A DNA stretch of 37,764 nt from a virus. The notes beneath the pieces are model-generated. The model was not told the origin of the DNA. It saw only the letters and a program-made list of their open reading frames with translations, and did not search any database. The translations under genes were made by a program, and so were the position numbers. Below, in pieces: positions 23,242 through 29,855 of this stretch (within the stretch, counting starts at the first letter, position 1; each line of letters starts with the position of its first letter). The DNA lies in the IMG/VR virus record IMGVR_UViG_3300037153_000309, positions 1-37,764 of that record, one strand, 5' to 3'.

Positions 23242-23552
23242 TCAAGCCTTCTGGTGAACGTCACTTCCCAGTACGGCCCAGTAGGAGCGCCGTACGTGTA
23301 AGGCCAGGTGCGCCTGAGATCGCCGATGGGGAAGTCGAGCGAGATCAGCACCGACAGGGCATGCCACCCCGCACCCGCATCACCGTGAAACCGCACGGTG
23401 GGTTCGGGGTAGGCATGCCCCTCGCCACCCTGACAGGACTCAAAGGTCTCGACCCCCGCCTCGCGCAGCACCCTCACCGCTCGGCAGATCCCTTTGTCCA
23501 AGTCGGGGTAAAGGTCTTCATCTGTCCAGATGCGCGCCACTGGCTCAGTCAC
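23238..23552 (-). CDS. Conserved actinobacterial/phage hypothetical protein
   Basis: The minus-strand sequence of this 104-aa protein reads DLDKGICRAVRVLREAGVET, FESCQGGEGHAYPEPTVRFHG, then GWHALSVLISLDFPIGDLRR and PYWEVTFTRRLD. The ETFESCxGGxGH...EPTVRFHG motif belongs to a small family I recognise in actinobacterial genomes and phages, without a known function. It starts 13 bases after the preceding leftward ORF. Confidence 0.7.
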   Translation of the reverse strand: MTEPVARIWTDEDLYPDLDKGICRAVRVLREAGVETFESCQGGEGHAYPEPTVRFHGDAGAGWHALSVLISLDFPIGDLRRTWPYTYGAPTGPYWEVTFTRRLD

Positions 23553-23565
23553 GGGGGCCTCCCAC

Positions 23566-23877
23566 CTAGACCCCTTCTAGCCGGGTCATCCGGGGCATCG
23601 GGACCGCGGGGAAGGCGTCCCAGCCTCGCTCGGGGAAGCCGGAGTGGCCCATCGCAACAGCGATGCAGTTCGCGATGAATGGCACCAAGGTCTGAGCCTC
23701 GTGCAGTGAGAGATCGACGCCGAACCGGCCGTCGAGGGTCTGACCGACCATGCCCCCAGGCTTCGGCGTCGCAGTCAGATACGGAACCCGCCGACCGTGC
23801 ACCACCACCGCGTGATACTCAATCGGCCCAACGAACTCGACCGCGTCCGGCTCATCCGTCAACTCATCAGGCACCAC
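23566..23877 (-). CDS. Conserved hypothetical protein, 5' end uncertain (possibly truncated)
   Basis: The clear part reads VVPDELTDEPDAVEFVGPIE, YHAVVVHGRRVPYLTATPKP, GGMVGQTLDGRFGVDLSLHE and VPFIANCIAVAMGH, a family I have seen in actinobacteria without a function. The tandem GTG codons at 23877 and 23874 are the first usable starts. However, protein-like sequence (QAWVPCDPA) continues upstream in frame and has no ribosome-binding site or start until it enters the lamin-tail gene. The gene may have lost its 5' end when the cargo genes arrived. Confidence 0.5.
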   Translation of the reverse strand: MVPDELTDEPDAVEFVGPIEYHAVVVHGRRVPYLTATPKPGGMVGQTLDGRFGVDLSLHEAQTLVPFIANCIAVAMGHSGFPERGWDAFPAVPMPRMTRLEGV

Positions 23878-23981
23878 TGCAGGATCGCACGGAACCCACG
23901 CCTGCGGATGAATGGGACGCCGCGTACTGCGATGGAATCCGGTGGGGCACGTCGACCTGCGTATCTTGATACGGTTTCGGG

Positions 23982-24467
23982 TCAGCAATGCCGTTGGTTG
24001 TGCTGCTCGCCTGGGTCGTTCCAGCTGCACTGGTCAACGACCACACCCGCGGCACTCACCAGGGTCGCCGTGTCCTTGTCGTTGTTCCACACGTAGTTTC
24101 CCTCGTGCCAGTACCGGTTGACCGGGCCGTCGGTACCGCTTCCCGTGTGCAACCTGACGCTCTTGTGAGGGCCGATCGTGAGCTTCCCAAACGTGTAGTG
24201 ATGGTTCGACCCGGCGTCGTGCACATGGAACCCCGTGAGCGGTCGTGACTGGGCGGTCGGGTTGTAGATCGTCACCCATTCCGCGTTCAGCTTCTGGTTG
24301 TTGACCGGCAGGTCATTGCCCGGTGAGTTGTACTGGATCACGCTGAACACCAGCGGTGACCCCCCATTTGGGGCCACCCGGTGCGGTGTCGAGGCGTGCG
24401 CGATCCCACCCAGGCACGACAGCACGGCAGCGACAGCTATGGATGCGGCGAAGGCATGACGGCGCAT
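23982..24467 (-). CDS. Secreted lamin-tail-domain (LTD) protein
   Basis: This 161-aa protein has an N-terminal signal peptide (MRRHAFAASIAVAAVLSCLGG, cleavage near AHA|S). An LTD-type beta sandwich follows: FSVIQYNSPGNDLPVNNQKL, NAEWVTIYNP, LTGFHVHDAGSNHHYTFG, HKSVRLHTGSGTDGP, NYVWNNDKDTATLV. LTD proteins are extracellular in bacteria and are often linked to nucleic-acid or surface functions. The gene points opposite to the late genes, a mark of lysogenic-conversion cargo, and a purine-rich GAGGGG precedes the ATG. Confidence 0.8.
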   Translation of the reverse strand: MRRHAFAASIAVAAVLSCLGGIAHASTPHRVAPNGGSPLVFSVIQYNSPGNDLPVNNQKLNAEWVTIYNPTAQSRPLTGFHVHDAGSNHHYTFGKLTIGPHKSVRLHTGSGTDGPVNRYWHEGNYVWNNDKDTATLVSAAGVVVDQCSWNDPGEQHNQRHC

Positions 24468-24558
24468 GGTTTCCCCTCAAAGGCTCGGCGGCAGTCGACC
24501 CCGCACGCTAGCGGAACCGACTGATCCCATGGCATAGCCCGTTCGAGCTAGATACTGG
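24468..24558. other. Gap between two exported-protein genes
   Basis: This 91-base interval carries the leader of the LTD gene (minus strand). I see no clear terminator hairpin or promoter pair. Confidence 0.3.
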
Positions 24559-25062
24559 CTACCCGAGACACTCCTTCGCCTCGTCAGCAGCATCCGTCAA
24601 GAACAAGGTGTCCTGATAGTCCCGCATCGGCGACCCCTCCTGGGCTGCCGTACCCCAGTCGAAGAACACCCGCGCCACATTGTCGCCCACGATTATCGGG
24701 CCGATGCTCCCCTGCGGCGCGCCCAGCCCAAGGAACACCGTCTCAGTAGACGATCCGTTATCCACCTCGAGGGCGGCAACGTACTCGATCCCGAACTGCT
24801 GCTCGTCGTCCGGAAGGGGCACCGCGGCCCCGTCCACGATCTTCGTCTGGGAGTAGATCAGTCCTTCCGAGATCTGGTTCAGGACCTTCGGCGAGAGCTG
24901 GACGCAGTTCGTCGACGTCGACGGGCTCTCACTCGTCGACGGGCTCTTACTCGTCGGGCTTTCACTCGTCGGCGAGCTCCCACTCGATGAGTCTGAGGAT
25001 GAGCACCCTGCCACGAACAGCACCGCGGCGGCGACCGCCATGCCCTGTTTGCGGCGATCCAT
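24559..25062 (-). CDS. Lipoprotein with Ser/Thr/Pro linker, unknown
   Basis: The start at ATG 25062 gives 167 aa with a standard lipoprotein signal (MDRRKQGMAVAAAVLFVAGC). The lipobox is VAGC. An SPTSESPTSKSPSTSESPST linker follows, then a globular domain (SPKVLNQISEGLIYSQTKIV, YVAALEVDNGSSTETVFLGL, ARVFFDWG). An in-frame ATG 17 codons upstream is less likely because it would bury the signal. Prophage lipoproteins near att sites are known superinfection-exclusion factors in several systems. That role here is only a suggestion. Confidence 0.8.
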   Translation of the reverse strand: MDRRKQGMAVAAAVLFVAGCSSSDSSSGSSPTSESPTSKSPSTSESPSTSTNCVQLSPKVLNQISEGLIYSQTKIVDGAAVPLPDDEQQFGIEYVAALEVDNGSSTETVFLGLGAPQGSIGPIIVGDNVARVFFDWGTAAQEGSPMRDYQDTLFLTDAADEAKECLG

Positions 25063-25158
25063 CCACTTAGCGTCGCCCCGGTCATGATCGGTAGTCAAAC
25101 GGACCAAACCCATGAGCTAAGGATCCGGCCGATTCGGCTCGTCTTCCGATTTGAATAA

Positions 25159-25267
25159 CCGCAGGTCAGAGGCCATCTGGGTACACCGCTATGGCGTGGC
25201 GGACTCATAATCCTTTAGCCGCGGGTTCGAGTCCCGCCCGCCCTACAAAACCGGCTCTGACCTGCGG
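25159..25267. repeat. 13-bp inverted repeat flanking attP
   Basis: CCGCAGGTCAGAG (25159-25171) and its exact reverse complement CTCTGACCTGCGG (25255-25267) bracket the tRNA-like core, 27 and 9 bases away on the two sides. They are good candidates for arm-type binding sites of the integrase or an excision factor. A long-range stem is the alternative. Confidence 0.65.
25199..25245 (+). other. attP: attP core: 3' half of a CAU-anticodon tRNA
   Basis: The sequence folds as the 3' half of a tRNA: anticodon loop CTCATAA (25206-25212 region), T-arm GCGGG-TTCGAGT-CCCGC (25221-25237), 3' acceptor strand CCGCCCT and discriminator A (25245). Upstream there is no D-arm or 5' acceptor strand, and the anticodon stem mispairs at its outer end. 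This is what a phage attP looks like when it restores the 3' end of a host tRNA gene (Ile-CAU or Met type). The integrase starts 103 bases downstream. Confidence 0.8.
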
Positions 25268-25309
25268 AAACATTGGGCGAAGCGTGGTTGACTCGTCTGA
25301 GAAGACCGC

Positions 25310-25339
25310 TTGTAGTTCGGTGGACTGATGCGCTAGGCT
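25310..25339 (+). promoter_or_regulatory. Putative integrase promoter
   Basis: TTGTAG (25310-25315) and TAGGCT (25334-25339) are separated by 18 bases. The -10 ends eight bases before ATG 25348, and there is no ribosome-binding site, so the transcript is probably leaderless, as is common in actinobacteria. Confidence 0.5.
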
Positions 25340-25347
25340 TCCCTGTC

Positions 25348-26334
25348 ATGAGTCAAATCGTCAAGCCTTTTGAGGCGACCGGACCCACACCCATCAGGCC
25401 GCTGGCGGTCGTCCCCGACGACACCGATTGGGACGCGTTCGCTGGCCAGTGGGAACGGTCGTTGCGGGCGCGCAACGTCGCCCCACTCACCCTCAGGCGG
25501 TACCTGCAGAGCTACCGGCGGCTGGCTGGGTGGGCCGTGGCGGCCGGGATCGGGGCACCCGACGAGATCACCGGCGACCAGCTCGAGGAATTCTTCAGCC
25601 ATGAGCTCAGCCGCACCACCCGCACCGGCCGGCAAGCCAAACCCGGGTCGGTGGCCATCGATTACCGACACCTGCGGGTGTTCTTCAACTGGCTCGCCGA
25701 CAAGGACGACGTCGCCTCACCGATGGCGAAGCTGCATGCGCCGAGCGTCCCCGAGACCCCGGTGCCCCTGTTCACCGACGAGGCACTGAAGGCGCTGATC
25801 GCGGCGTGCAAGGGACGCGACTTCACTTCCCGCCGGGACACCGCGATCGTCCGGCTGCTGCTCGACGCGGGACTGCGACGGGCCGAGATCGCCAACCTCA
25901 CCGTGTTCGACCTGGACCTGCGCGAGCAGACCGCCACCGTGCTCGGCAAGCGGTCCAAGACCCGGACCGTCGCCTATGGCACCAAGACCGCCGAAGCGAT
26001 CGACGACTACCTACGGATGCGGCGCCGCCACCCCGACCGGAACCGCGACCAGCTGTGGCTAGCCGCGTCCCCGCACCGCGGCGCGCTCGGCTACGACGGG
26101 TTGCGGCTGATGCTGGACCGGCGGGCCAAGGCAGCTGGGGTCGAGGGGATGTTTGCGCACCGGTTCCGTCACACCGCGGTGTCGGCTTTCCTCGAGGCCG
26201 GCGGATCCGAGGGGGACGCGATGACGATCTTCGGCTGGGCCAGCAGGGACATGCTTCAGAGGTACGGCGCGGCTGCGAAGGAACGCCGGGCGATCGCCGC
26301 CGCCCGTCGCCTCAACGTGGGCGACCGGATCTAG
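25348..26334 (+). CDS. int: Tyrosine-type site-specific integrase
   Basis: This 328-aa protein has a core-binding SAM-like domain at about residues 25-125 (TLRRYLQSYRRLAGWAVAAG). The catalytic domain follows: Arg177 in GLRRAEIANL, Lys201 in GKRSKTRTV, His271-x-x-Arg274 in HRFRHTAVSAFL, Trp297 in FGWASRDM and the nucleophile Tyr306 in LQRYGAA. It catalyses recombination of the adjacent attP with a host tRNA gene. ATG 25348 is preferred to the longer frame, which would run into attP. Its TAG overlaps the stop of the convergent repressor. Confidence 0.93.
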   Translation: MSQIVKPFEATGPTPIRPLAVVPDDTDWDAFAGQWERSLRARNVAPLTLRRYLQSYRRLAGWAVAAGIGAPDEITGDQLEEFFSHELSRTTRTGRQAKPGSVAIDYRHLRVFFNWLADKDDVASPMAKLHAPSVPETPVPLFTDEALKALIAACKGRDFTSRRDTAIVRLLLDAGLRRAEIANLTVFDLDLREQTATVLGKRSKTRTVAYGTKTAEAIDDYLRMRRRHPDRNRDQLWLAASPHRGALGYDGLRLMLDRRAKAAGVEGMFAHRFRHTAVSAFLEAGGSEGDAMTIFGWASRDMLQRYGAAAKERRAIAAARRLNVGDRI

Positions 26335-26660
26335 TCGCTGCGCCGGCGCCGGATCGCCAGCATCCACGCCAGCACATGCTGAGCCTCAGCCCGGTCCTCG
26401 ATCGGCACCGACTCAAACTCCGCCGGCAGCTTCCACTCCTGGGGTAGCGACACATCGGCCAGGGTCGACGGGTCGACACCCAACACCCGGGCGATGGCAA
26501 CCAGCCGGTCGTACGACAGGTGGTCCTGTTTGCCGCGGACGATCGAGGACACCGTCGACCGTGACACCAGGCGATCGGTGCGGCGTTCGATCTCGGCGCC
26601 GCTGATCGGCGGCCGACGCCGACTGGCCTCAATGAGCGCGACACGCAGACGAGGCGTCAC
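26331..26660 (-). CDS. XRE-type HTH protein, probable lysogeny repressor
   Basis: This protein is 109 aa from GTG 26660; a TTG at 26687 would give 118 aa. The HTH region is ISGAEIERRTDRLVSRSTVS, then SIVRGKQDHLSYDRLVAIAR and VLGVDPSTLADV, the usual XRE helix order. A C-terminal helical part follows (RAEAQHVLAWMLAIRRRR). It is transcribed away from the early promoter region and converges on int with overlapping stops, the standard position for an immunity repressor. No protease domain is present, so SOS cleavage like that of CI is not expected. Confidence 0.7.
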   Translation of the reverse strand: MTPRLRVALIEASRRRPPISGAEIERRTDRLVSRSTVSSIVRGKQDHLSYDRLVAIARVLGVDPSTLADVSLPQEWKLPAEFESVPIEDRAEAQHVLAWMLAIRRRRSD

Positions 26661-26687
26661 AGGGACACGCCGGAGACCCGGTGTCAA

Positions 26688-26891
26688 ATCATGCGCCCCT
26701 TCGAGTCGGCCACCCCCAACCCTTTCCCTGGCGGGGAGCCTACGTGCCTCGGACGTATCGGTGAAATCTCTGTCTCATTGTCAAACGGTACGCATAAGCC
26801 GCATTGACAGGACACCTTGCGTTGGGCCTAGATTCACCTATCCGGGAGGTCGAAAACGGGAAAACCTCCCACCTCGCATCCAGGTCGACAT
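26688..26891. promoter_or_regulatory. Lysogeny switch region between divergent HTH genes
   Basis: This intergenic region of about 200 bases is A/T-richer than its neighbours. Rightward, TTGACA (26804-26809) and TAGATT (26829-26834) are 19 bases apart and probably drive the early operon. Leftward, perfect TTGACA hexamers on the minus strand at 26784-26779 and 26687-26682 may serve the repressor, but their -10 elements are unclear. The repeated TGTCAA words could be operator half sites. Confidence 0.55.
26844..26870 (+). promoter_or_regulatory. Inverted repeat in the early leader
   Basis: GGGAGGT (26844-26850) pairs with ACCTCCC (26864-26870) around a 13-base loop, just after the predicted start of the early transcript. 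It could be a repressor operator or an RNA hairpin. Confidence 0.45.
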
Positions 26892-27158
26892 ATGGCATAC
26901 AGTCCCCCTCCGAAGTCCTACGCCAGACTCCGATCTCGCCGAGTACTCGAAGATGCGATGCGCCGCCGCGACGTCAATGCTTCCGAGCTCGCCGCCCTCG
27001 CCGGCACTGCCAAACAGAACGTGTCGAACGTCCGCCGCGGCGCCATCGAACGTACCCGCGGCGACATCGCCGCCAGCATCGAGCGTGCCCTGCATGTCCG
27101 GCATGGGGAGCTGTTCGACTACGACAGCGACCGCCCCCCCACCGGGGTGGCGTCATGA
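26892..27158 (+). CDS. HTH DNA-binding protein (Cro- or excise-like)
   Basis: This is an 88-aa protein, the first gene of the rightward early operon. The HTH is RRDVNASELAALAGTAKQNV, then SNVRRGAIERTRGDIAASIE and RALHVRHGELFDY, an XRE-like fold in which AKQNVSNVRRG is the recognition helix. Divergent from the repressor, it probably acts as a Cro-like antagonist; excisionase is an alternative. It ends in ATGA with the next gene. Confidence 0.72.
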   Translation: MAYSPPPKSYARLRSRRVLEDAMRRRDVNASELAALAGTAKQNVSNVRRGAIERTRGDIAASIERALHVRHGELFDYDSDRPPTGVAS

Positions 27159-27427
27159 GTGAGCGGTACGACTCCGACACCGGCCGGGCGGCCGCGTTGC
27201 GCCGGTGGGCGTTTACCGACGACCCAGTCGAGGCGACCGCCAAGTTGCGCGCCGGGTTCCTGGCCCGGTTCGAACGGGAGGTCGACCCCGACAACCAACT
27301 GGCCCCCGACGAGCGGGAGAAGCGGGCCCGGAGGCTGATGCGGGCCCACATGATTGACCTGGCGCGACGGTCCCGGGCGAAACGCGCAGCCCAGAAGCTC
27401 GCCCGGCGACCCAACAGGACGTCCTAG
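27155..27427 (+). CDS. Early small helical protein, unknown
   Basis: This 90-aa protein starts at the ATG overlapping the HTH gene stop. It is rich in Arg and Glu: AAALRRWAFTDDPVEATAKL, RAGFLARFEREVDP, EREKRARRLMRAHMIDLARR, then a basic tail (KRAAQKLARRPNRTS). Proteins of this pattern recur in actinophage early regions and actinobacteria. The function is unknown and the basic tail hints at nucleic-acid binding. Confidence 0.7.
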   Translation: MSERYDSDTGRAAALRRWAFTDDPVEATAKLRAGFLARFEREVDPDNQLAPDEREKRARRLMRAHMIDLARRSRAKRAAQKLARRPNRTS

Positions 27428-27429
27428 CC

Positions 27430-27702
27430 ATGACGGCTTCGAATCCGGCCCACCGGTTGGACGGTCTGACCTACGAGGTGAGTCAGATGGTGGCCACTGA
27501 CCCACCCCCGGATCTCGCTAGCGCCCGGCAGACCATGCTCGCCGGACTCGACCTGGTCCGGGCGATCACCATCCTGCTGAACCAGATCGTCGCCGATCTG
27601 GACTCGCCACGCCGCACCGTGCTGGAAGACCGGACCGACAACGCCCGGCTGGCCGCCGATCTCGCGGCCGAGCGGTTCAGCCCGGGCGTGAGGGGGCATT
27701 GA
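27430..27702 (+). CDS. Early small protein, unknown
   Basis: This 90-aa protein starts two bases after the previous stop. The sequence is helical: RLDGLTYEVSQMVATDPPPD, SARQTMLAGLDLVRAITILL, NQIVADLDSPRRTVLEDRTD. No motif is recognised. It is followed by an opposite-strand gene, so the early operon is interrupted here. Confidence 0.65.
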   Translation: MTASNPAHRLDGLTYEVSQMVATDPPPDLASARQTMLAGLDLVRAITILLNQIVADLDSPRRTVLEDRTDNARLAADLAAERFSPGVRGH

Positions 27703-27706
27703 TGGG

Positions 27707-28078
27707 CTACAGCTGGCTGGTCCAGGTGTGTCGGCGGCCGAGCCGGCCACGCCATCGCACGGTGACCCGGTCCGGTTCCGGTGCGCCCCAGGCCACCACC
27801 CAGCCGACCTTGACGACAGCGCCCAGGTCGACGTCGCCGGCATCAACGGAGTCGGTGAGCCGCAACGGGACAGGGTCAACCTCGACGGTTGTATGCCGTG
27901 CTTTCCCAACGCCGCGGTTGGTCAGCAGCAGGTCGCGTTGGCCCTTGCCTGTCTCCTCGACGGTGGCGGTCCACTTCACGTCCCGGTGTTCCCTTCGCTG
28001 CAACCGATACAGGGCCATCGACACGGTGAGGGTCCCCGCGGACAGCACGGTCGGTGCCAGCCAGCCGAGGTCGCTCAT
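27707..28078 (-). CDS. Small membrane-anchored protein on the opposite strand, unknown
   Basis: This 123-aa protein has an N-terminal membrane span (LGWLAPTVLSAGTLTVSMAL, about residues 5-24) followed by a basic stop (YRLQRREHRD). A soluble beta-rich part follows (VKWTATVEETGKGQRDLLLT, TNRGVGKARHTTVEVD...VVKVGWVVAWG). A purine-rich GAAAGGG lies about nine bases before the ATG. It is the only leftward gene inside the rightward early operon, so it may be expressed in lysogens. The plus strand here reads as low-complexity Ser/Arg/Thr and is not believed. Confidence 0.6.
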   Translation of the reverse strand: MSDLGWLAPTVLSAGTLTVSMALYRLQRREHRDVKWTATVEETGKGQRDLLLTNRGVGKARHTTVEVDPVPLRLTDSVDAGDVDLGAVVKVGWVVAWGAPEPDRVTVRWRGRLGRRHTWTSQL

Positions 28079-28120
28079 GGACCGGGCCCTTTCGCTTCGG
28101 GTGAGTGGTATCTCCGAAGG

Positions 28121-28175
28121 TACGGTCCCGGCGGGGCCGATGGGTCCTGCCGGGCCGTTCGGGGGCGCGTCGTGA
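28121..28175 (+). repeat. Direct repeat, copy 1, before the 28175 gene
   Basis: This stretch is closely related to 28678-28735: both begin TACGGTCCCGGC, share GCCGGGCCGTTCG, and end at a GTGA start/stop junction. In the frame ending at the TGA, both encode the tail TVPA-x-P...PAGPF-x-GAS. Copy 2 is the true C-terminus of a gene; copy 1 has lost the rest of such a gene. Confidence 0.7.
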
Positions 28176-28735
28176 TGGCCTTCGAGGCGGAGCTGTTGGA
28201 GCTGGGGCGGCTGGTCGATCAGGCGATGAGCCGTTACCTGCCGTTGGACAACGAGACGATCGCCGCGCTGCTGCCCGACCGGTACGCCAGGCTGGCCGGC
28301 TACCAGCGTCGGCCGGCTCCGGGCGGGATCATGAGCATCGACGAGGCGCGCCGCTACAGCGTGCTGGCCGCCCTGGATCAGGCGAAGCGGACGCCCGCGG
28401 GGAGCGCGGACCGGGCGCCGGGTTCGGAGACCGCCACGAGTGTCGGGTCGTCCGCCGAGCTCGTCGACGCGCTGCGCAGGTCGTTCCACCGTGCGGTCCA
28501 GGTCAGCAACGAGCTTCAGCACCTCCTCGACGAAGTGTCCCTCCAGCGGCGCTGCGTCCGCGAGGACGCCCCGAAGCTCTCCGTGGCTGACTGCCTCGCC
28601 CTGGAGCACGCGGTCGGCAAGGTCCTGGAGCTGCTGCTCGGTGCGATCGGTGCTCATGCTGGTGACCCCGATGTAGATACGGTCCCGGCCAGGCCGAGCT
28701 CCGATCCCGCCGGGCCGTTCGAAGGTGCATCGTGA
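28175..28735 (+). CDS. Early helical protein, unknown
   Basis: The gene encodes 186 aa from ATG 28175; an in-frame GTG at 28172 sits at the equivalent position of the next gene's start. The N-terminal half is clear: LLELGRLVDQAMSRYLPLDN, ETIAALLPDRYARLAGYQRR, GGIMSIDEARRYSVLAALDQ. The C-terminal half is helical and ends PAGPFEGAS. A leftward frame inside it from 28657 also looks protein-like, but operon position and the conserved N-terminus favour the plus strand. The function is unknown. Confidence 0.65.
   Translation: MAFEAELLELGRLVDQAMSRYLPLDNETIAALLPDRYARLAGYQRRPAPGGIMSIDEARRYSVLAALDQAKRTPAGSADRAPGSETATSVGSSAELVDALRRSFHRAVQVSNELQHLLDEVSLQRRCVREDAPKLSVADCLALEHAVGKVLELLLGAIGAHAGDPDVDTVPARPSSDPAGPFEGAS
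28678..28735 (+). repeat. Direct repeat, copy 2, before the 28732 gene
   Basis: This is the second copy of the element at 28121-28175, with a 3-base length difference in the middle. The two copies bracket the 28175 gene, suggesting insertion or duplication of that gene by recombination at the junction. Confidence 0.7.
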
Positions 28736-29088
28736 CCGCCCGGCCCGAGCTCGACGAGCGGATGCTGGTCGCCGCGGTGAAGTTGATCGGCCGGACCGGC
28801 GCGACCGGCTGGCAGCTGCGGTACAGCGACGACGAGCAGCCGGTGATCTGGGCGGCGGTGGCCGAATACCAGGGCCGATACGAGGTGGCCGCCGCTCTTG
28901 ACCCGTTGCGGGCGACGTTGCGGCTGTGCGAGCGGCTGATCGACGGCGGCCAATGCACACACTGCAAGCGGCCGACCGGGTTCAGTCAGGACGTCGACGA
29001 GATGCCCGCCAACCAGCTGGCGTGTTGGTATCAGTGGGATCCGGAGCTCGCGACGTTTCGCCGCGGCTGCGAAGGCGCACAGTCGTGA
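28732..29088 (+). CDS. Conserved early phage protein with CxxC motif
   Basis: This 118-aa protein has a GTG start inside the preceding stop (GTGA). It contains LDERMLVAAVKLIGRTGATG, WQLRYSDDEQPVIWAAVAEY, then LRLCERLIDGGQCTHCKRPT and NQLACWYQWDPELATFRRGC. This layout, with a C-x2-C pair and a later WYQWDPE-like segment, is a family I recognise in actinophage early regions without a function. A zinc site is possible. It ends with GTGA into the nuclease gene. Confidence 0.75.
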   Translation: MTARPELDERMLVAAVKLIGRTGATGWQLRYSDDEQPVIWAAVAEYQGRYEVAAALDPLRATLRLCERLIDGGQCTHCKRPTGFSQDVDEMPANQLACWYQWDPELATFRRGCEGAQS

Positions 29089-29855
29089 CGCCGCGGTTGA
29101 CGTACAACAAGCGTCACGAGTACTTCCTGGACGGTGTGAAGGTCGGCGGGGTGACCACGATCTTGAGCAAGGCGATGCCCAAGGGAGGGTTGACCCAGTG
29201 GGCAGCAGACTGTGCGGCCGACTACGCGATCGAACACTGGGATGAGCTGACCGGGCTGCCGATTACGAAGCGGGTCAAGGCGATCCAGTTCGCTCACCGG
29301 GATGTGAAGACGGAGGCGGCTGGGCGGGGCACCAGCATCCACCGGTATGGGGAGGCGCTGATTGCCGGTGAGCCGGTCGAGGACCCGGAGTATCTGGGGC
29401 CGGCGCAGGCGTATGCGCGGTTCGCCGATGAGTGGAAGTTGGAGCCGGTCGCGACCGAGACCCCGCTCTGCCACACCAGGTTCCGGTATGGGGGCCGCGC
29501 GGACCTGTGGGCCACCATTGGGGTCCGGGACAACGCGCTCGCCCTGGTCGACTTGAAGGCCGGGAAGAACGTGTACGCCGAGACGGTGCTGCAGCTTGCC
29601 GCGTACCGGCACGCCGAGATCTGGCAACCCGACGGCCCCGACAGCGAACAGCAGCTGCCGGCGGTGGACCTGATGTACGTGGCGCACATCGGCGCCGACG
29701 ACGTCCGCATGCTCCCGGTCGACGGGTGCGACCCGGACCCGGCCATCTGTCGGCAGCTGCGCGCGTTCCTGTACGTGCAGCAGACCGCGCGTTGGCTCGA
29801 CCTGCACGGGTGGAAGGGCGAGGAGCCCCTGATCGGAGAGGCCGAGCGGCCATGA
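29085..29855 (+). CDS. PD-(D/E)XK exonuclease, Cas4/RecB-like
   Basis: This 256-aa protein carries the nuclease motifs in order: helix SIHRYGE (His86), GGRADLW (Asp140), VDLKAGK (Asp156-x-Lys158) and the QLAAY motif (Gln170, Tyr174) that marks the RecB/Cas4/lambda-exonuclease-like branch. The following gene is a RecT-like annealing protein with a 4-base overlap. The two probably form a phage recombination pair that resects double-strand ends and anneals single strands. The protein lacks the four cysteines that hold the iron-sulphur cluster in many Cas4 proteins. Confidence 0.85.
   Translation: MTPRLTYNKRHEYFLDGVKVGGVTTILSKAMPKGGLTQWAADCAADYAIEHWDELTGLPITKRVKAIQFAHRDVKTEAAGRGTSIHRYGEALIAGEPVEDPEYLGPAQAYARFADEWKLEPVATETPLCHTRFRYGGRADLWATIGVRDNALALVDLKAGKNVYAETVLQLAAYRHAEIWQPDGPDSEQQLPAVDLMYVAHIGADDVRMLPVDGCDPDPAICRQLRAFLYVQQTARWLDLHGWKGEEPLIGEAERP

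Noticed and set aside
25170-25248. A complete phage tRNA gene
   Set aside because: No D-arm or 5' acceptor strand can be formed and the anticodon stem mispairs, so it is a tRNA 3' half in attP.
25199-26660. Integration-dependent immunity (attP inside the repressor)
   Set aside because: attP lies upstream of int and is separate from the repressor gene, so integration would not truncate the repressor.
27699-28175. Plus-strand 158-aa frame
   Set aside because: Ser/Arg/Thr-rich noise except for its last 18 residues, which are the repeat described above; the minus-strand membrane protein is more credible.
28447-28657. Minus-strand ORF starting MSTDRTEQQLQDLADRVLQG
   Set aside because: It looks protein-like, but there is no good ribosome-binding site, and the plus strand has a continuous gene with a convincing N-terminus and operon overlaps. 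Kept as a possible alternative.
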